This document shows, piece by piece, positions 18,857-28,437 of a DNA stretch of 64,000 nt; position 1 is the stretch's first letter; each line of letters begins with the position of its first letter. The notes under the pieces were generated by a model. The model was not told the DNA's origin and ran no database searches. It saw nothing but the letters and a program-made list of their open reading frames with translations. The translations under genes and the position numbers were made by a program. This DNA is from Actinopolymorpha pittospori. GTDB lineage: Bacteria > Actinomycetota > Actinomycetes > Propionibacteriales > Actinopolymorphaceae. The stretch covers positions 9,672,001-9,736,000 of the forward strand of contig NZ_JADBEM010000001.1 in assembly GCF_014873875.1 (NCBI RefSeq). Reading direction: 5' to 3'.

Positions 18857-19363
18857 TCAGGACAGCTGGCGCAGCAGCGCGTCGCAGAAGGCCGGCAGGT
18901 CGTCGGGAGTGCGTGAGGTGATGAGGTTGTCGTCCTCGACGACGTCCTTGTCGACCCAGGTGGCACCGGCGTTGCGCAGGTCGGTCCGGATCGAGTGGTA
19001 CGACGTCACCGTCCGGTCGCGCACGATGTCGGCCTCGGCCAGCACCCAGCCGGCGTGGCAGATGGCGGCGACCGGCTTGCCCGCCTCGAACGCCTCCCGC
19101 GTCAGGGCGACGAGCCTGTCGTCGGTGCGCACCTTGTCCGGGGAGTATCCGCCCGGGACGACGACGGCGTCGAAGTCGGCGGCGGTGACGTCCGCGGATC
19201 CTTTCTCGACGGTGATCTTGGCGCCCTTCTTGCCGGTCAGCTCCCGGCCGGCGCGCATGCCGACGACGACCGCCTCGTGTCCTGCGTCACGTACGACGTC
19301 GTAGGGCACCTGGAACTCGGAGTCCTCGAAGATCTGGTCGACGAGGAACGCGACCTTGGCCAT
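18857..19363 (-). CDS. DJ-1/PfpI-family protein
   Basis: 168 aa: MAKVAFLVDQIFEDSEFQVP, the nucleophile elbow AICHAGW (Cys near residue 101) and VVPGGYSPDKVR. The fold serves proteases, deglycases and chaperones of the YhbO/PfpI type, probably acting in repair of glycated or oxidised proteins. ATG at 19363 follows GGAAGGA. Monocistronic as far as can be seen. Confidence 0.88.
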   Translation of the reverse strand: MAKVAFLVDQIFEDSEFQVPYDVVRDAGHEAVVVGMRAGRELTGKKGAKITVEKGSADVTAADFDAVVVPGGYSPDKVRTDDRLVALTREAFEAGKPVAAICHAGWVLAEADIVRDRTVTSYHSIRTDLRNAGATWVDKDVVEDDNLITSRTPDDLPAFCDALLRQLS

Positions 19364-19575
19364 CAGTCCATTCCTTCCGTGCTCGCTTCGCCGGGCCGGC
19401 CGGCGAGTCGTGTCGGACCGATGCCCGGAATCTCCTACCCCTCCGAGTCTTCCTCACGCGGGTGGCCGTGTCGCGTCGCCGCGAGGCCTGGGCGAGCCGA
19501 TTGTGACGCATCAGACACGGACCCGTGCTCGCCGACGGCTCGTCCACGGGCCGGTGTCGGCGGTGGGAGGCCAGG

Positions 19576-20694
19576 TCAGAGCAGCCCGCGCCGCCGCAGC
19601 AGGCCCACGCTGACCGCGCCGGCCGGGAGCAGCAACCACAGGGTGACCAGCCGGAACAGCGCCACAGCGGGCAGGGCGACGGTGAAGCTGACACCGGTCG
19701 CGGTCAACGCAGCGACCAGCGCCGCGTCGACCGATCCCAGGCCGCCGGGTACCGGAACGGCGTTCCCGGCCGTGCTTCCGAGCAACAGGACGGCCGCCAC
19801 GGTGACGATGCCGAGCTGCCCACCGAACGCGTGCACCGAAGCCCACAGGGCGGTGATGAGACCGGCCGAGATGAGCACGGCACCCGCGATGCTCTGCGCG
19901 GCGCGCAGCGGGTGCGAGGCCATCGTCCGCAGCGAGCGCGTGAGCTCGGCCAGCATGGCCCGGGCGCGCGCTTCCAGCAGAGCCGACCGGCGGATGATGA
20001 CGACCGCGACGAGCACCAGCACCGCGAGACCACCGAGGACGTACGGCGCGAAGCGCATGGTGTCGCCGCCGAGGAGGTCGAGGTCGGCGTTGGCCACGAA
20101 CGCCACCGGCGGCAACAGCACCAGTGCCAAGAGAACCTGGACGCTCTGGGCGACCGAGACCGTGCCGACCGATGCCGTGTTGCCGACACCGACGCGGCGG
20201 AGGTACTGCACGTTGACGGCCGCGGCACCGACCGCCGCGGGCGACACGATCCGGACCAGCGATCCCGCCAACTGCGCGGCGAAGGTCGGCCGGAACCGCA
20301 ACCGGACCGGGCTCGCACCCATGAGGTTCCAGCTGTTGCCCGCGAGCGTGACGATGACGCCGAGGACGGCGACACTGGCCCAGCCGAGCTCGAGCTGGGA
20401 GCGCCAGAGCCCCAGGTCGATCTCGTGGCGGTTCTGGTAGGTGAGCCAGCCGACGAAGCCGGCGACGGCGACCAGCAGCAGAACGTGCCGGCGACGCCAC
20501 GACAACCGGACGTCGGAGCCCGCGGTGGGAGCGGTCGCGACCGCGGCACCACCACGGGTCGTCGGGGCCTCCCGTGTCGCGGACGCGGCGGACGCGGCGG
20601 ATGGGACGGACACGGCGGAGCGAGGCCGCGCCCCCGCGTCGGCGTCACGCAGGGTTCCGCGGGCCTTCGTGGGCGCCGGGGCAAGACTGGTCAC
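19576..20694 (-). CDS. UPF0104/lysylphosphatidylglycerol-synthase-type integral membrane protein (YbhN-like)
   Basis: 372 aa. A disordered 65-residue N-terminus with Ala-Ser repeats (9-nt repeat at 20582-20599) precedes about 8 membrane helices. Family marks are SWNLMGASPVRLRFRP, LVRIVSPAAVGAAAVNVQYLRR and GNAVPVPGGLGSVDAALVAAL. It resembles the flippase half of MprF but has no synthase domain; relatives act in lipid or glycolipid flipping (inference). Start GTG overlaps the TGA of the DedA gene, with GGAGGTGACC upstream, so the pair is translationally coupled. Confidence 0.85.
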   Translation of the reverse strand: MTSLAPAPTKARGTLRDADAGARPRSAVSVPSAASAASATREAPTTRGGAAVATAPTAGSDVRLSWRRRHVLLLVAVAGFVGWLTYQNRHEIDLGLWRSQLELGWASVAVLGVIVTLAGNSWNLMGASPVRLRFRPTFAAQLAGSLVRIVSPAAVGAAAVNVQYLRRVGVGNTASVGTVSVAQSVQVLLALVLLPPVAFVANADLDLLGGDTMRFAPYVLGGLAVLVLVAVVIIRRSALLEARARAMLAELTRSLRTMASHPLRAAQSIAGAVLISAGLITALWASVHAFGGQLGIVTVAAVLLLGSTAGNAVPVPGGLGSVDAALVAALTATGVSFTVALPAVALFRLVTLWLLLPAGAVSVGLLRRRGLL

Positions 20695-21470
20695 CGGTCA
20701 CCTCCTACCAAAACGGTGCGCATGTCAATCGTCGAACTGGCTGTGAGTGGTTCCGAAGGGGCGCTCGACCGGGACGTCGCGCGCGACGGACTGGTCCTGA
20801 GGTCGGTCCCCGGTTGGGTCACCCGCGTGGCTTCGCGACCCGCGCGGTCGGTGCGGCGGCGGATGGCGGCCCGGACCACCTTCGCGAGGAGTACGCCGAC
20901 CACACCGACGATGACGGCGTAGCCGACCAACCCGAGCGATCCGCGTACCTGCGCGATCTGGCTTCCGGCGAGGGCGCCCGCGCCGGCGTACACCACCGAC
21001 CAGCAGACGCCGGCGATCCCGCACCAGCGCAGGAAACGAGCGTACGGGTAGCGGGTGGATCCGGCGACGACGGGCAGGAGTGCGTGCACAACGGGCACGA
21101 AGCGTGCCGCCACGATCGCTCGCGGCCCCCAGCGCACCAGCGTCTCACCGGCCGACTCCCAGCGCTGCTCGCCGAGTCGCCGGCCGAGCCGACTGGTGCG
21201 GAGTCGGGTGCCGTACCGGCTGCCGAGCAGGTAACCGATGGACTCACCGACGAGCGCGCCGACGACGCCGGCCAGGACCAGGCCGACGAACCGGCCGGGT
21301 GTCGTCACGGTGGTGGCGGCCACCAGCAACACCAGGTCGCCCGGGACGAGCAGCCCGAGGAGCAGGGAGGTCTCGAGTACCACCGCGAGGAACGTGAGTC
21401 CGAGGACCAGGGCCGGGGGGAGGCCGGTCAGCATCTCGTGCAACTGGGTCAACGTGCCGGCGAGCGGCAT
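20691..21470 (-). CDS. DedA/SNARE-associated membrane protein
   Basis: 259 aa. DedA core with ETSLLLGLLVPGDLVLLVAA, GESIGYLLGSRYG and the conserved RFVPVVHALLPVVAGSTRYPYARF (here split into parts), followed by two C-terminal helices and a disordered 50-residue tail. DedA proteins recycle undecaprenyl phosphate or flip phospholipids and support membrane potential. Its partner, the UPF0104 gene, overlaps by 4 nt. Confidence 0.88.
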   Translation of the reverse strand: MPLAGTLTQLHEMLTGLPPALVLGLTFLAVVLETSLLLGLLVPGDLVLLVAATTVTTPGRFVGLVLAGVVGALVGESIGYLLGSRYGTRLRTSRLGRRLGEQRWESAGETLVRWGPRAIVAARFVPVVHALLPVVAGSTRYPYARFLRWCGIAGVCWSVVYAGAGALAGSQIAQVRGSLGLVGYAVIVGVVGVLLAKVVRAAIRRRTDRAGREATRVTQPGTDLRTSPSRATSRSSAPSEPLTASSTIDMRTVLVGGDR

Positions 21471-22018
21471 GTTCTCCCCCTTCGTCGATCGCGATTCGTC
21501 ATGTCCCCCGGCGCCGTCGTACGAGTCGGCTCGCCCGGGTAGTTCCAGGCTGCCGGTCGGCGCGCTGCCCTCACATCGGGGAACGACCGCCCCCGACCCT
21601 GGACGGGTACTCAGGGTCGGCCAGGGTTTCTACCCGGGCGGCATGAGTGGACGGAGGCGATCGAGCTTGTGACCACGTCGTCGATCCTGCCCGCGCAGGC
21701 CTCCCTTGCGCGTCGGCCGATCGTCGAGAGCACCCTGCTACCTAAGTAGGGCGGGAGGGCACGTCTACCTCACCTTCGGAACGATGGGCCGGCACCCATG
21801 GCGTACGCCGCCGCGACGAGGCCGGCCGTCGGCGCGGTGATCAGCGCCGACCACGCGCCGCGTCGACCACCCGTCCGCGCTGACCACCCGTCCGCGCGGA
21901 CCGCGCGGTATGCGAGGGATGCGGCGGGTGGCCCGGCCGGCCCGGGGTCGAAGCCCTGGACCGGGCCCGTTGGGCGCGCCTCGGGAAAGGCTCCCTTGCG
22001 AGGCGCTCTACCGTTGAG
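21471..22018. other. 548-nt divergent intergenic region
   Basis: No supported gene. It holds an 8-bp hairpin with a 10-nt loop (CGACCCTG/CAGGGTCG, 21594-21619), a 16-nt direct repeat (gaccacccgtccgcgc at 21865-21880 and 21882-21897) and, at its right end, the promoter of the helicase-associated gene. The DedA promoter must also lie here. Confidence 0.6.
22009..22014 (+). promoter_or_regulatory. -10 box TACCGT, leaderless start
   Basis: TACCGT ends 7 nt before the ATG at 22022. A purine-rich GAGG is too close to the ATG to act as a ribosome site, so a leaderless transcript is likely. Confidence 0.45.
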
Positions 22019-22021
22019 GTG

Positions 22022-24277
22022 ATGCCCAGGCCCGCTTCCGAACCTTCGACGCTCCCCGAGACGCTGCGCGGCTTCGACGACGACGCCCTCGCGGAGCTCT
22101 TCCGTGCCCGGCCGGATCTCGTCACCCCGCTTCCTTCCGACATCGCCCAGCTCGCCTCCCGTTCGACGACTCGCAGCTCCGTCGCCCGCATCCTCGAGCG
22201 TCTCGACCGGGTGGGCCTCGCGACGATGGAGGCGCTCGTCGTCCTCCCGCGACCTGTCTCCGTCACCGCCGTCCGCGCCCTCCTCGGCCTGTCGGACGCG
22301 CGTCTGCGCGGCGTACTCGCCGAACTCCGCGCACTCGCGCTGGTGTGGGGACCGAGGAGCGCGCTGGAGTTCCCGGTCGTACTCGCCGACCTGCTGGCTC
22401 CCTATCCCGGCGGCCTCGGACCACCCGCCGACGACCCGGCGCTGGCCGACGAACGACAGGTGGCGAAACTGCTCGACGACGCCGGACCGGACAGCCGCGC
22501 CGTCGCCGAACGCCTCGCGGCCGGCTCACCGGTCGGCATCGTGTCGGACGCCGACCGCTCCGTCACCGTGGAGTCGGCACGCACCCCGGTCGAACGTCTG
22601 CGGGCCCGCGGCCTGCTCACCGCGGTGGATCCCCGCACCGTGCTGTTGCCCCGCGAGGTCGGCCTGCACCTCCGCGGCGGCCGCCTCTACCCAGGTGACG
22701 ACCTGAACCCGCCGGCCCTCGAGGGCACCTCCCGTGACCCCGCGATGATCGACCGGGCCGCGGCGGGTACGACGCTGGAGACCGTACGGCGGATCGAGCA
22801 GCTTCTGGACGCGTGGGGAGCCGACCCACCGCCGGTGCTGCGGGCCGGCGGACTCGGCGTGCGCGACCTGCGCCGGATCGCCGGCGCGCTCGAGATCGAC
22901 GAGCCGAACGCCGCGCTCCTGCTGGAGACGGCGTTCTCCGCCGGACTGGTCGCCGTCGGCGAAGACGACAGCTGGCTACCGACACCGGCCTACGACGCCT
23001 GGCTCGCCCTCGACACCGCGCATCGCTGGGCCCGGGTCGCCACCGCCTGGCTGAACTCCCCCCGGGTGCCGGCCCTGGTCGGCAGCCGGGACGAACGCGA
23101 ACGGCTGCGGCCGGCGTTGTCGGCGGAGATCGAACGCTCGGCCGCGCCCGGCGTCCGCCGGCTGGTCCTGAGCGCGCTCGCCGAAGCCGAACCCGGCACG
23201 GCGCCGAGTACCGAGGCGGTGGCCGCCTGGGTGCGGTGGCGGCGCCCCCGCCGGGTCACCGCGTTCGTCGAGCAACTCCTCACCTGGACGCAGACCGAGG
23301 CGGCGACCCTGGGCCTGACCGGACTCGGCGCGCTCGCCGCCCAGGGCCGGGCCCTGCTCGACGGGGAGGAGCCCGCGGCCGACGTCCTCGCACCGCTGCT
23401 GCCCGAACCCGTCGACCACGTCCTCCTGCAGGCCGACCTGACCGCCGTCGCGCCCGGACCGTTGCGTCCCGAACTCGCCCGCGCACTCGCCGGGATGGCC
23501 GACGCCGAGTCACACGGCGGCGCGACGGTCTACCGGTTCAGCGCCTCCTCGGTACGCCGCGCCCTGGACGCCGGGCGGACCGCCGCCGAACTGCACGACC
23601 TCCTCGCCCGACACTCCGCCACGCCCGTACCCCAGCCGCTCTCCTACCTCGTCGACGACGTGGCCCGCCGGCACGGCCACCTGCGGGCCGGAGCGGCGAC
23701 CGCCTACCTGCGCTGCGACGACGAGGCCGCGCTCGACGCACTACTCGCCGACCGGCGTACGGCAGCCCTCGGCCTGCGCCGGCTCGCACCGACCGTGGTG
23801 CTCTCCCGCCAGCCGCTGCGTACCCTCGTCGACGAACTCCGCGCGCTCGGGTTCTCGCCGGTCCCGGAGACGCCCGACGGTGCGCTCATGTTGACCGAGA
23901 CCCGGGTGGGTCGGACCGCCGAGATCCCGCAACGCGCCACCGTCACCGGTCCCCGGGCCCCCGAGCCCGACGTGTTGGCCGCCGCGGTGCGGGCGGTCCG
24001 GGCCGGCGACCGTGCCCGGGCGAGCCGGCCCGCCGGGGTTACTGTCGGACAGTTGCGGCGGACACCCTCCGGTGAGGCGGTCGACGTGCTGCGCGCCGCG
24101 TTGGCAGGTGGCTGGTCGGTGTGGATGGGGTATGTAGACCAGCAGGGTGGTGCCCGTGACCGCATCGTCGACCCGGTACGGATCGACGGTGGCTGGCTCA
24201 CGGCGTACGACCACGCGGCGGGGGAGGCTCGTACCTTCGCCCTGCACCGCATCACCGGTGCGGCGCCTGTCGACTAG
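22022..24277 (+). CDS. Helicase-associated (XPB/Ssl2-like) protein
   Basis: 751 aa, homologous in layout to mycobacterial Rv0862c, which lies beside the XPB helicase gene. The N-terminal half has repeated winged-helix-like segments (RSSVARILERLDRVGLATMEAL; TPVERLRARGLLTAVD). The C-terminal part (from about residue 470, VDHVLLQADLTAVAPGPL...YRFSASSVRRALDAG...LSYLVDDVARRHG) is the Helicase_C_3 domain, ending in a WYL-like segment (SVWMGYVDQQGGARDRIVDPVRI). No Walker motifs are present, so it is not a helicase itself. The likely partner is the XPB gene at 29965, 5.7 kb downstream on the same strand. Confidence 0.8.
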   Translation: MPRPASEPSTLPETLRGFDDDALAELFRARPDLVTPLPSDIAQLASRSTTRSSVARILERLDRVGLATMEALVVLPRPVSVTAVRALLGLSDARLRGVLAELRALALVWGPRSALEFPVVLADLLAPYPGGLGPPADDPALADERQVAKLLDDAGPDSRAVAERLAAGSPVGIVSDADRSVTVESARTPVERLRARGLLTAVDPRTVLLPREVGLHLRGGRLYPGDDLNPPALEGTSRDPAMIDRAAAGTTLETVRRIEQLLDAWGADPPPVLRAGGLGVRDLRRIAGALEIDEPNAALLLETAFSAGLVAVGEDDSWLPTPAYDAWLALDTAHRWARVATAWLNSPRVPALVGSRDERERLRPALSAEIERSAAPGVRRLVLSALAEAEPGTAPSTEAVAAWVRWRRPRRVTAFVEQLLTWTQTEAATLGLTGLGALAAQGRALLDGEEPAADVLAPLLPEPVDHVLLQADLTAVAPGPLRPELARALAGMADAESHGGATVYRFSASSVRRALDAGRTAAELHDLLARHSATPVPQPLSYLVDDVARRHGHLRAGAATAYLRCDDEAALDALLADRRTAALGLRRLAPTVVLSRQPLRTLVDELRALGFSPVPETPDGALMLTETRVGRTAEIPQRATVTGPRAPEPDVLAAAVRAVRAGDRARASRPAGVTVGQLRRTPSGEAVDVLRAALAGGWSVWMGYVDQQGGARDRIVDPVRIDGGWLTAYDHAAGEARTFALHRITGAAPVD

Positions 24278-24329
24278 GTAGGGTGCCGCACGAGGGCTCT
24301 GGTGGACGACCGAGGGGGCGGACCCACGC

Positions 24330-25175
24330 ATGGCCGGAAGAACGGCATTTCCCAAGCCAGGCCGACGCCGATTCTGGCGTTCACTCACACTCGTCACATC
24401 GATCGCCACACTCGGCTTCGCGGTGTTCGCGGGCTGGCTCGGACTCTTCCCGTCCCCTCCCGACCACACGCCGGTCGCGGGACCAGCGCCGTCCGCCGGC
24501 GCTGCCGCGAACGACGCGACGGATCCGCACCGCACCGCCCCCAGACCTGGTCCGGGCCGGGCCGCCAGGAGCGATGACCGGTCGCGAAGGACCGCTCCGG
24601 CGACGTCCCCCACCTCAGCGGCAAAGCCGTCTACCGTCACCATTGCCCGGCGTGGCTCCGGCAAACTCGCCCTGGCACCGGGCGGGACCAAGCCGTTCGG
24701 GACCGGTCCCCTGGTCCGCTACAGCGTCGAGGTCGAGGACTCCCTGCCATGGACGCCCGCCGAGGTCGCGAAGATCGTCGACGGGACACTGGCCGACCCG
24801 CGCAGCTGGGCCGCCGCCGGCCGGGCGAGGTTCGAACGCGTCGCGAGCGAGGACGCCGACCTGCGCATCATCATCGCGTCCCCGGCGCTGACCGACGACC
24901 TGTGCGAACCCCTCGACACCGGTGGCGAGCTGTCGTGTCGGATGGGCGGCCACGTGGCGATCAACGCCGAACGCTGGGCCTTCGGTGCGGACGCGTTCCA
25001 CGGTGACGTCGCCAACTACCGGCACTACGTCGTCAACCACGAGGTCGGACACTCACTCGGCAAGGGTCACGCCCAGTGTCCGGCAGCCGGGCGGCAGGCC
25101 CCGGTGATGATGCAGCAGACCAAGGGCGTGGACGACTGTTTGCCCAACGCCTGGCCCCTCCCCTCCGAACTCTGA
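24330..25175 (+). CDS. DUF3152 secreted metalloprotease-like protein
   Basis: 281 aa. A signal-anchor (LTLVTSIATLGFAVFAGWLGL, residues 19-39) and a disordered linker (to about 110) precede the DUF3152 domain. The domain ends with the zinc motif NHEVGHSLGKGH (HExxHxxGxxH), a Cys pair and VMMQQTKG (Met-turn-like). It should act outside the cell; natural substrates are not known for the family. The gene ends 3 nt before the convergent HAD gene. Confidence 0.82.
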   Translation: MAGRTAFPKPGRRRFWRSLTLVTSIATLGFAVFAGWLGLFPSPPDHTPVAGPAPSAGAAANDATDPHRTAPRPGPGRAARSDDRSRRTAPATSPTSAAKPSTVTIARRGSGKLALAPGGTKPFGTGPLVRYSVEVEDSLPWTPAEVAKIVDGTLADPRSWAAAGRARFERVASEDADLRIIIASPALTDDLCEPLDTGGELSCRMGGHVAINAERWAFGADAFHGDVANYRHYVVNHEVGHSLGKGHAQCPAAGRQAPVMMQQTKGVDDCLPNAWPLPSEL

Positions 25176-25178
25176 GGG

Positions 25179-25997
25179 TCAGGCCAGAACGACGGCGGGG
25201 AGCGCGGCGATACTGTCGAGGACGTACGTCGGGGCCGGCTCGAGGTCGGCAGCGGTGGCACGGTCGGTGATCCCGGTCAGCACGAGCGCCGTCGCGACGC
25301 CACCGGCCCGACCCAACTCGATGTCCGTACCCACCCGGTCCCCCACCACCAGGACCTCCTCGCGCGCACAGCCGAGCCGCTCCAGCGCCGCCGCCAGCAT
25401 CAGCGGAGACGGCTTGCCCGCCACCGCCTCCACCCGCACACCGGTGGTCGCCTCCAGGGCCGCGATGATGCCGCCGCAGTCAGGTACCTCGCCGTCTTCG
25501 ACAGGGCAGGTGGCGTCGGGGTTGGTGGCGACGAACCTCGCGCCGGCCCGGATCCCCCGAAACGCCTCCGACCAGGTCGCGTAGCTGAACGTCCGGTCGA
25601 ACGACGCGACCACCACCTCGGCCTGGGTCCCCTCCGAGACGAGGGTCACTCCCGCGCGCACCAACTCCGAGCGCAGGCTCTCCTCGCCGAGGAGGTACAC
25701 GCGGGCACCCGGGGCCTCCGCCCGGAACCACTCGGCCATCACCGCGCCGGAGGTGAGCACGTCGCTCGGCTCGGTCGGGATGCCGAGCCCGGAAAGGCGC
25801 TCGGCGTAGGAGTCTGAGTCGCGCAACGGGTTGTTGGAGACGAACAGGACGCGGACGCCCTCTTTCCGGATCTCCGCCAGCGCCTCCACGGCGCCGGGGA
25901 CAGGCCGGCCAGACAGGTAGACCGTCCCGTCCAGGTCGCAGATGACGCCGCGGAAGCCGGCGGTCGAGTTGCCGTTCATCACGGCCAAGCCTGGCAC
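25179..25997 (-). CDS. HAD-IIA phosphatase (NagD-like)
   Basis: 272 aa. Motif I CDLDGTVYL (about residues 20-28), motif II FVSNNP, cap-domain DCGGIIAAL and motif IV GDRVGTDI. The family includes nucleotide, glycerol-phosphate and 4-nitrophenyl phosphatases. GTG at 25997 is chosen because GGAGAGG lies 4 nt upstream; a Met six codons later has no such site. It lies just behind the CBS-domain gene with a 21-nt gap, so the two are probably co-transcribed. Confidence 0.85.
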   Translation of the reverse strand: MPGLAVMNGNSTAGFRGVICDLDGTVYLSGRPVPGAVEALAEIRKEGVRVLFVSNNPLRDSDSYAERLSGLGIPTEPSDVLTSGAVMAEWFRAEAPGARVYLLGEESLRSELVRAGVTLVSEGTQAEVVVASFDRTFSYATWSEAFRGIRAGARFVATNPDATCPVEDGEVPDCGGIIAALEATTGVRVEAVAGKPSPLMLAAALERLGCAREEVLVVGDRVGTDIELGRAGGVATALVLTGITDRATAADLEPAPTYVLDSIAALPAVVLA

Positions 25998-26018
25998 GCG
26001 TCCTCTCCGGGTCGTTCG

Positions 26019-26465
26019 TCAGGCGGGACGAAGCGCGAGCGCCAGCAGCCGAGCCGCGGTCACGACGCCCAGCAGCCGGGAGTCCTCGACGATCGCCACC
26101 AACGGGCTGTGCAGTCGGGCCATCAACGCCGCGAGCTCGAGCAGGGTGTCGCTCGCGTGGAGTACCGGCAGCTCGGCCGGCCGGTCCGCCAGCATGTCCG
26201 CGACGGTACGCCCGGCCAGCTCGGTCGCGATCCGGTCCGCCGCCTTCTCGTTCAGGACCCGCGCGAGCGGCGGATCGTCCTGCACGTAGTCCGGGACCAC
26301 GAACCGCACCACCTGGGACGCCGGCAGCACCGCGACCGGTCGCCCTCCGTCGGCGGTCACGACCAGACCGGGCAAGTGGTACTCGCCGAGCAACCTCGCC
26401 GCCTCGAGCGCGTCGGAGCCGATGTCGACCGCCGGATGGTCCTCGACCAGGTCACGAGCGAGCAT
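26019..26465 (-). CDS. CBS-domain protein
   Basis: 148 aa composed of a tandem CBS pair: first HPAVDIGSDALEAARLLGEYHLPGLVV, second LPVLHASDTLLELAALMARLHSPLVAIVEDSRLLGVVTAARLL. Such small proteins sense adenine nucleotides. It has no fused catalytic domain. The start has no Shine-Dalgarno site but has a -10 box 6 nt upstream. First gene of a likely two-gene unit with the HAD phosphatase. Confidence 0.85.
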   Translation of the reverse strand: MLARDLVEDHPAVDIGSDALEAARLLGEYHLPGLVVTADGGRPVAVLPASQVVRFVVPDYVQDDPPLARVLNEKAADRIATELAGRTVADMLADRPAELPVLHASDTLLELAALMARLHSPLVAIVEDSRLLGVVTAARLLALALRPA

Positions 26466-26471
26466 GCCGGC

Positions 26472-26477
26472 ACGCTA
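26472..26477 (-). promoter_or_regulatory. -10 box TAGCGT, leaderless start
   Basis: On the minus strand TAGCGT ends 6 nt before the ATG of the CBS-domain gene. Confidence 0.45.
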
Positions 26478-26516
26478 CCTCGCGACCGCTTGGCTCCGGC
26501 GGCTTCGGCGAGTTCC

Positions 26517-26534
26517 GCGTATTCGGCGTATTCG
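26517..26534. repeat. 9-nt tandem repeat upstream of the CBS gene
   Basis: Two copies of gcgtattcg, with a third degenerate copy, lie in the divergent promoter region just upstream of the CBS-domain gene's -10 box. Confidence 0.6.
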
Positions 26535-26673
26535 GCGTACGACGAAAGTGGTGGACACCGGTTGGCTTTCGGGTGTGGGTCAGGGCCCGCTGTCCTCCGT
26601 AGCGTCCCGGTGACGGAGGAGCCGGAGGCGCGTGGACCTGACCGGGCGCGTCCACGAACGAGGGGACACGGGG

Positions 26674-28356
26674 ATGCGGAAGCCGCGCGCGGCGCACTGG
26701 ACGGTGCCGTCGGTGATCTCGGCGGTGATGCTGACGGGCGTACTTCTGGTGACCGTGGCCGCACCGCCCGGGCCGAGCGGGCCGGTCGGGCCCAACCGGC
26801 CCGACGGCGGGCCGAGCTCGTCGGGTCCGGTGGCGATGACCGACCGGGGGCTCGTCCGGGGTACGTCGCGCGAGGGATACCAGACCTTCCAGGGGATCCC
26901 GTACGCCGCGCCACCGGTGGGCGAACGACGCTGGACCGCACCGCGACCCGCGCCCGCGTGGCGCGGGATCCGGGACGGAACCACCCCGGGCAGCCCGTGC
27001 CCGCAGGGTCCGAGTGGCGAGATCACCTGCGGCAGCGTGGAGGAGGACTGCCTGTTCGTGAACGTCACGACACCCGCGGCCGGCAGCAGTCCGCGCCCCC
27101 GGCCGGTCATGGTTTGGCTGCACGGTGGCGGCTACTCCGACGGCGCCGCCAGCAGCTACGACGCGCACCGGCTGGCCGTTCAGGGCGACGTCGTGGTGGT
27201 CACGGTCAACTACCGGCTCGGGATCTTCGGGTTCCTCGCCCATCCCGGCCTCGCGGGGTCGGGGACGTTCGCCCTGCTGGACCAGCAGGCGGCGCTGCGC
27301 TGGGTACGCCGCAACGCCGCCTTCTTCGGCGGGGATCCGCGCAACGTCACGCTGTTCGGGGAGTCCGCGGGTGCCAGCAGCACCTGCGCACAGCTCGTGT
27401 CCCCGTCGGCGGCCGGGCTCTTCGACCGGGCGATCCTGGAGAGCGGGCCGTGCACGGTCGACGAACACATGGAATACGCCGCCGCACCGGTTCCGCTGGC
27501 GCGGGCGGAGCAGACCGGCGTCGAACTCGCCACCCAGGCCGGCTGTGAGGAGGACCCGGGCGCGGCGCCGGTCGGGCCGGCGAGAGTGCTCGACTGCCTG
27601 CGTCGGCTGCCGGCTCGAGCCCTCCTGGACCTGCGTCATCCGGACAGCCCTTCCTCCCCACCGACGTTCCGTCCGGCGTACGGCACTCCGCTCCTCCCGC
27701 GCAGCCCGGAGGCCGCCCTGCGATCCGGCCGGTTCCTTCGGGTGCCGCTCCTCGCGGGCGTGAACCGGGACGAGGGCCGCTACTACGCCTGGCTCCAGGA
27801 ACTCGAGAGCCCCATGTCCATCGAGCGGTTCCGGGGCCTGCTCGCGAGCACCTTCGGAGCCGCCGCCGAACGGATCGCCGCGCGCTACCCAGTGGCGGAG
27901 CACGGCACGCCGGTGCTGGCCTGGGGCGCCGTCGTCACCGACCACTACTTCGCCTGCCCGGCGCTGAGCACGCAACAGCTGGTGGGACGACGGGAACGGG
28001 TGTTCGGGTATGAGTTCGCGGACCGGAACGCGCCGAACCTCGGCGTGGGGGCGCCGCCGGAGTTCCCGCTGGGCGCGTATCACTCGGCTGAGCTGTCGTA
28101 CCTTTTCGACTTCGGTCCGTCGCAGCTCACGCGCGCGCAACGTCGACTCTCAGACACGATGATCGGCTACTGGACGGCGTTCGCGCGTCGCGGTGACCCC
28201 AACGGCCCGGGGCGGCCCCGGTGGTCGGCGTCCGGTCCGGACGGCTCGCTGGTGCAGCGGCTCGCGCCGGGGAACGGTGGGGTGCGCCCGGTCGACCTGG
28301 CCGTCGAGCACCAGTGCGACTTCTGGGCAACCATCCCCACCACCCCTTCCCCGTGA
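26674..28356 (+). CDS. Secreted type-B carboxylesterase
   Basis: 560 aa from the ATG at 26674 (GAGGGG upstream), which puts the signal peptide (MRKPRAAHWTVPSVISAVML...) at the very N-terminus; a GTG at 26632 also has a good ribosome site and would add 14 residues. Alpha/beta hydrolase with oxyanion HGGGYSDG, nucleophile elbow LFGESAGA, acidic residue region NRDEGRYY and catalytic His in GAYHSAEL. Four to six Cys suggest disulfides in the exported protein. Hydrolyses carboxylic esters; natural substrate unknown. Confidence 0.87.
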   Translation: MRKPRAAHWTVPSVISAVMLTGVLLVTVAAPPGPSGPVGPNRPDGGPSSSGPVAMTDRGLVRGTSREGYQTFQGIPYAAPPVGERRWTAPRPAPAWRGIRDGTTPGSPCPQGPSGEITCGSVEEDCLFVNVTTPAAGSSPRPRPVMVWLHGGGYSDGAASSYDAHRLAVQGDVVVVTVNYRLGIFGFLAHPGLAGSGTFALLDQQAALRWVRRNAAFFGGDPRNVTLFGESAGASSTCAQLVSPSAAGLFDRAILESGPCTVDEHMEYAAAPVPLARAEQTGVELATQAGCEEDPGAAPVGPARVLDCLRRLPARALLDLRHPDSPSSPPTFRPAYGTPLLPRSPEAALRSGRFLRVPLLAGVNRDEGRYYAWLQELESPMSIERFRGLLASTFGAAAERIAARYPVAEHGTPVLAWGAVVTDHYFACPALSTQQLVGRRERVFGYEFADRNAPNLGVGAPPEFPLGAYHSAELSYLFDFGPSQLTRAQRRLSDTMIGYWTAFARRGDPNGPGRPRWSASGPDGSLVQRLAPGNGGVRPVDLAVEHQCDFWATIPTTPSP

Positions 28357-28361
28357 TCGTG

Positions 28362-28407
28362 ATCATGAAGACGGATGGTGCGCCTCATGACCATCCGTCC
28401 TCATGAT
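28362..28407. terminator. Bidirectional terminator, 18-bp stem
   Basis: Two arms of 18 nt with a single mismatch (ATCATGA-x-GACGGATGGT against its complement) and a 10-nt loop lie between the convergent esterase and methyltransferase genes. Confidence 0.85.
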
Positions 28408-28437
28408 TCGGCCAGATGCTCGGGCAGCGCTGCCCGG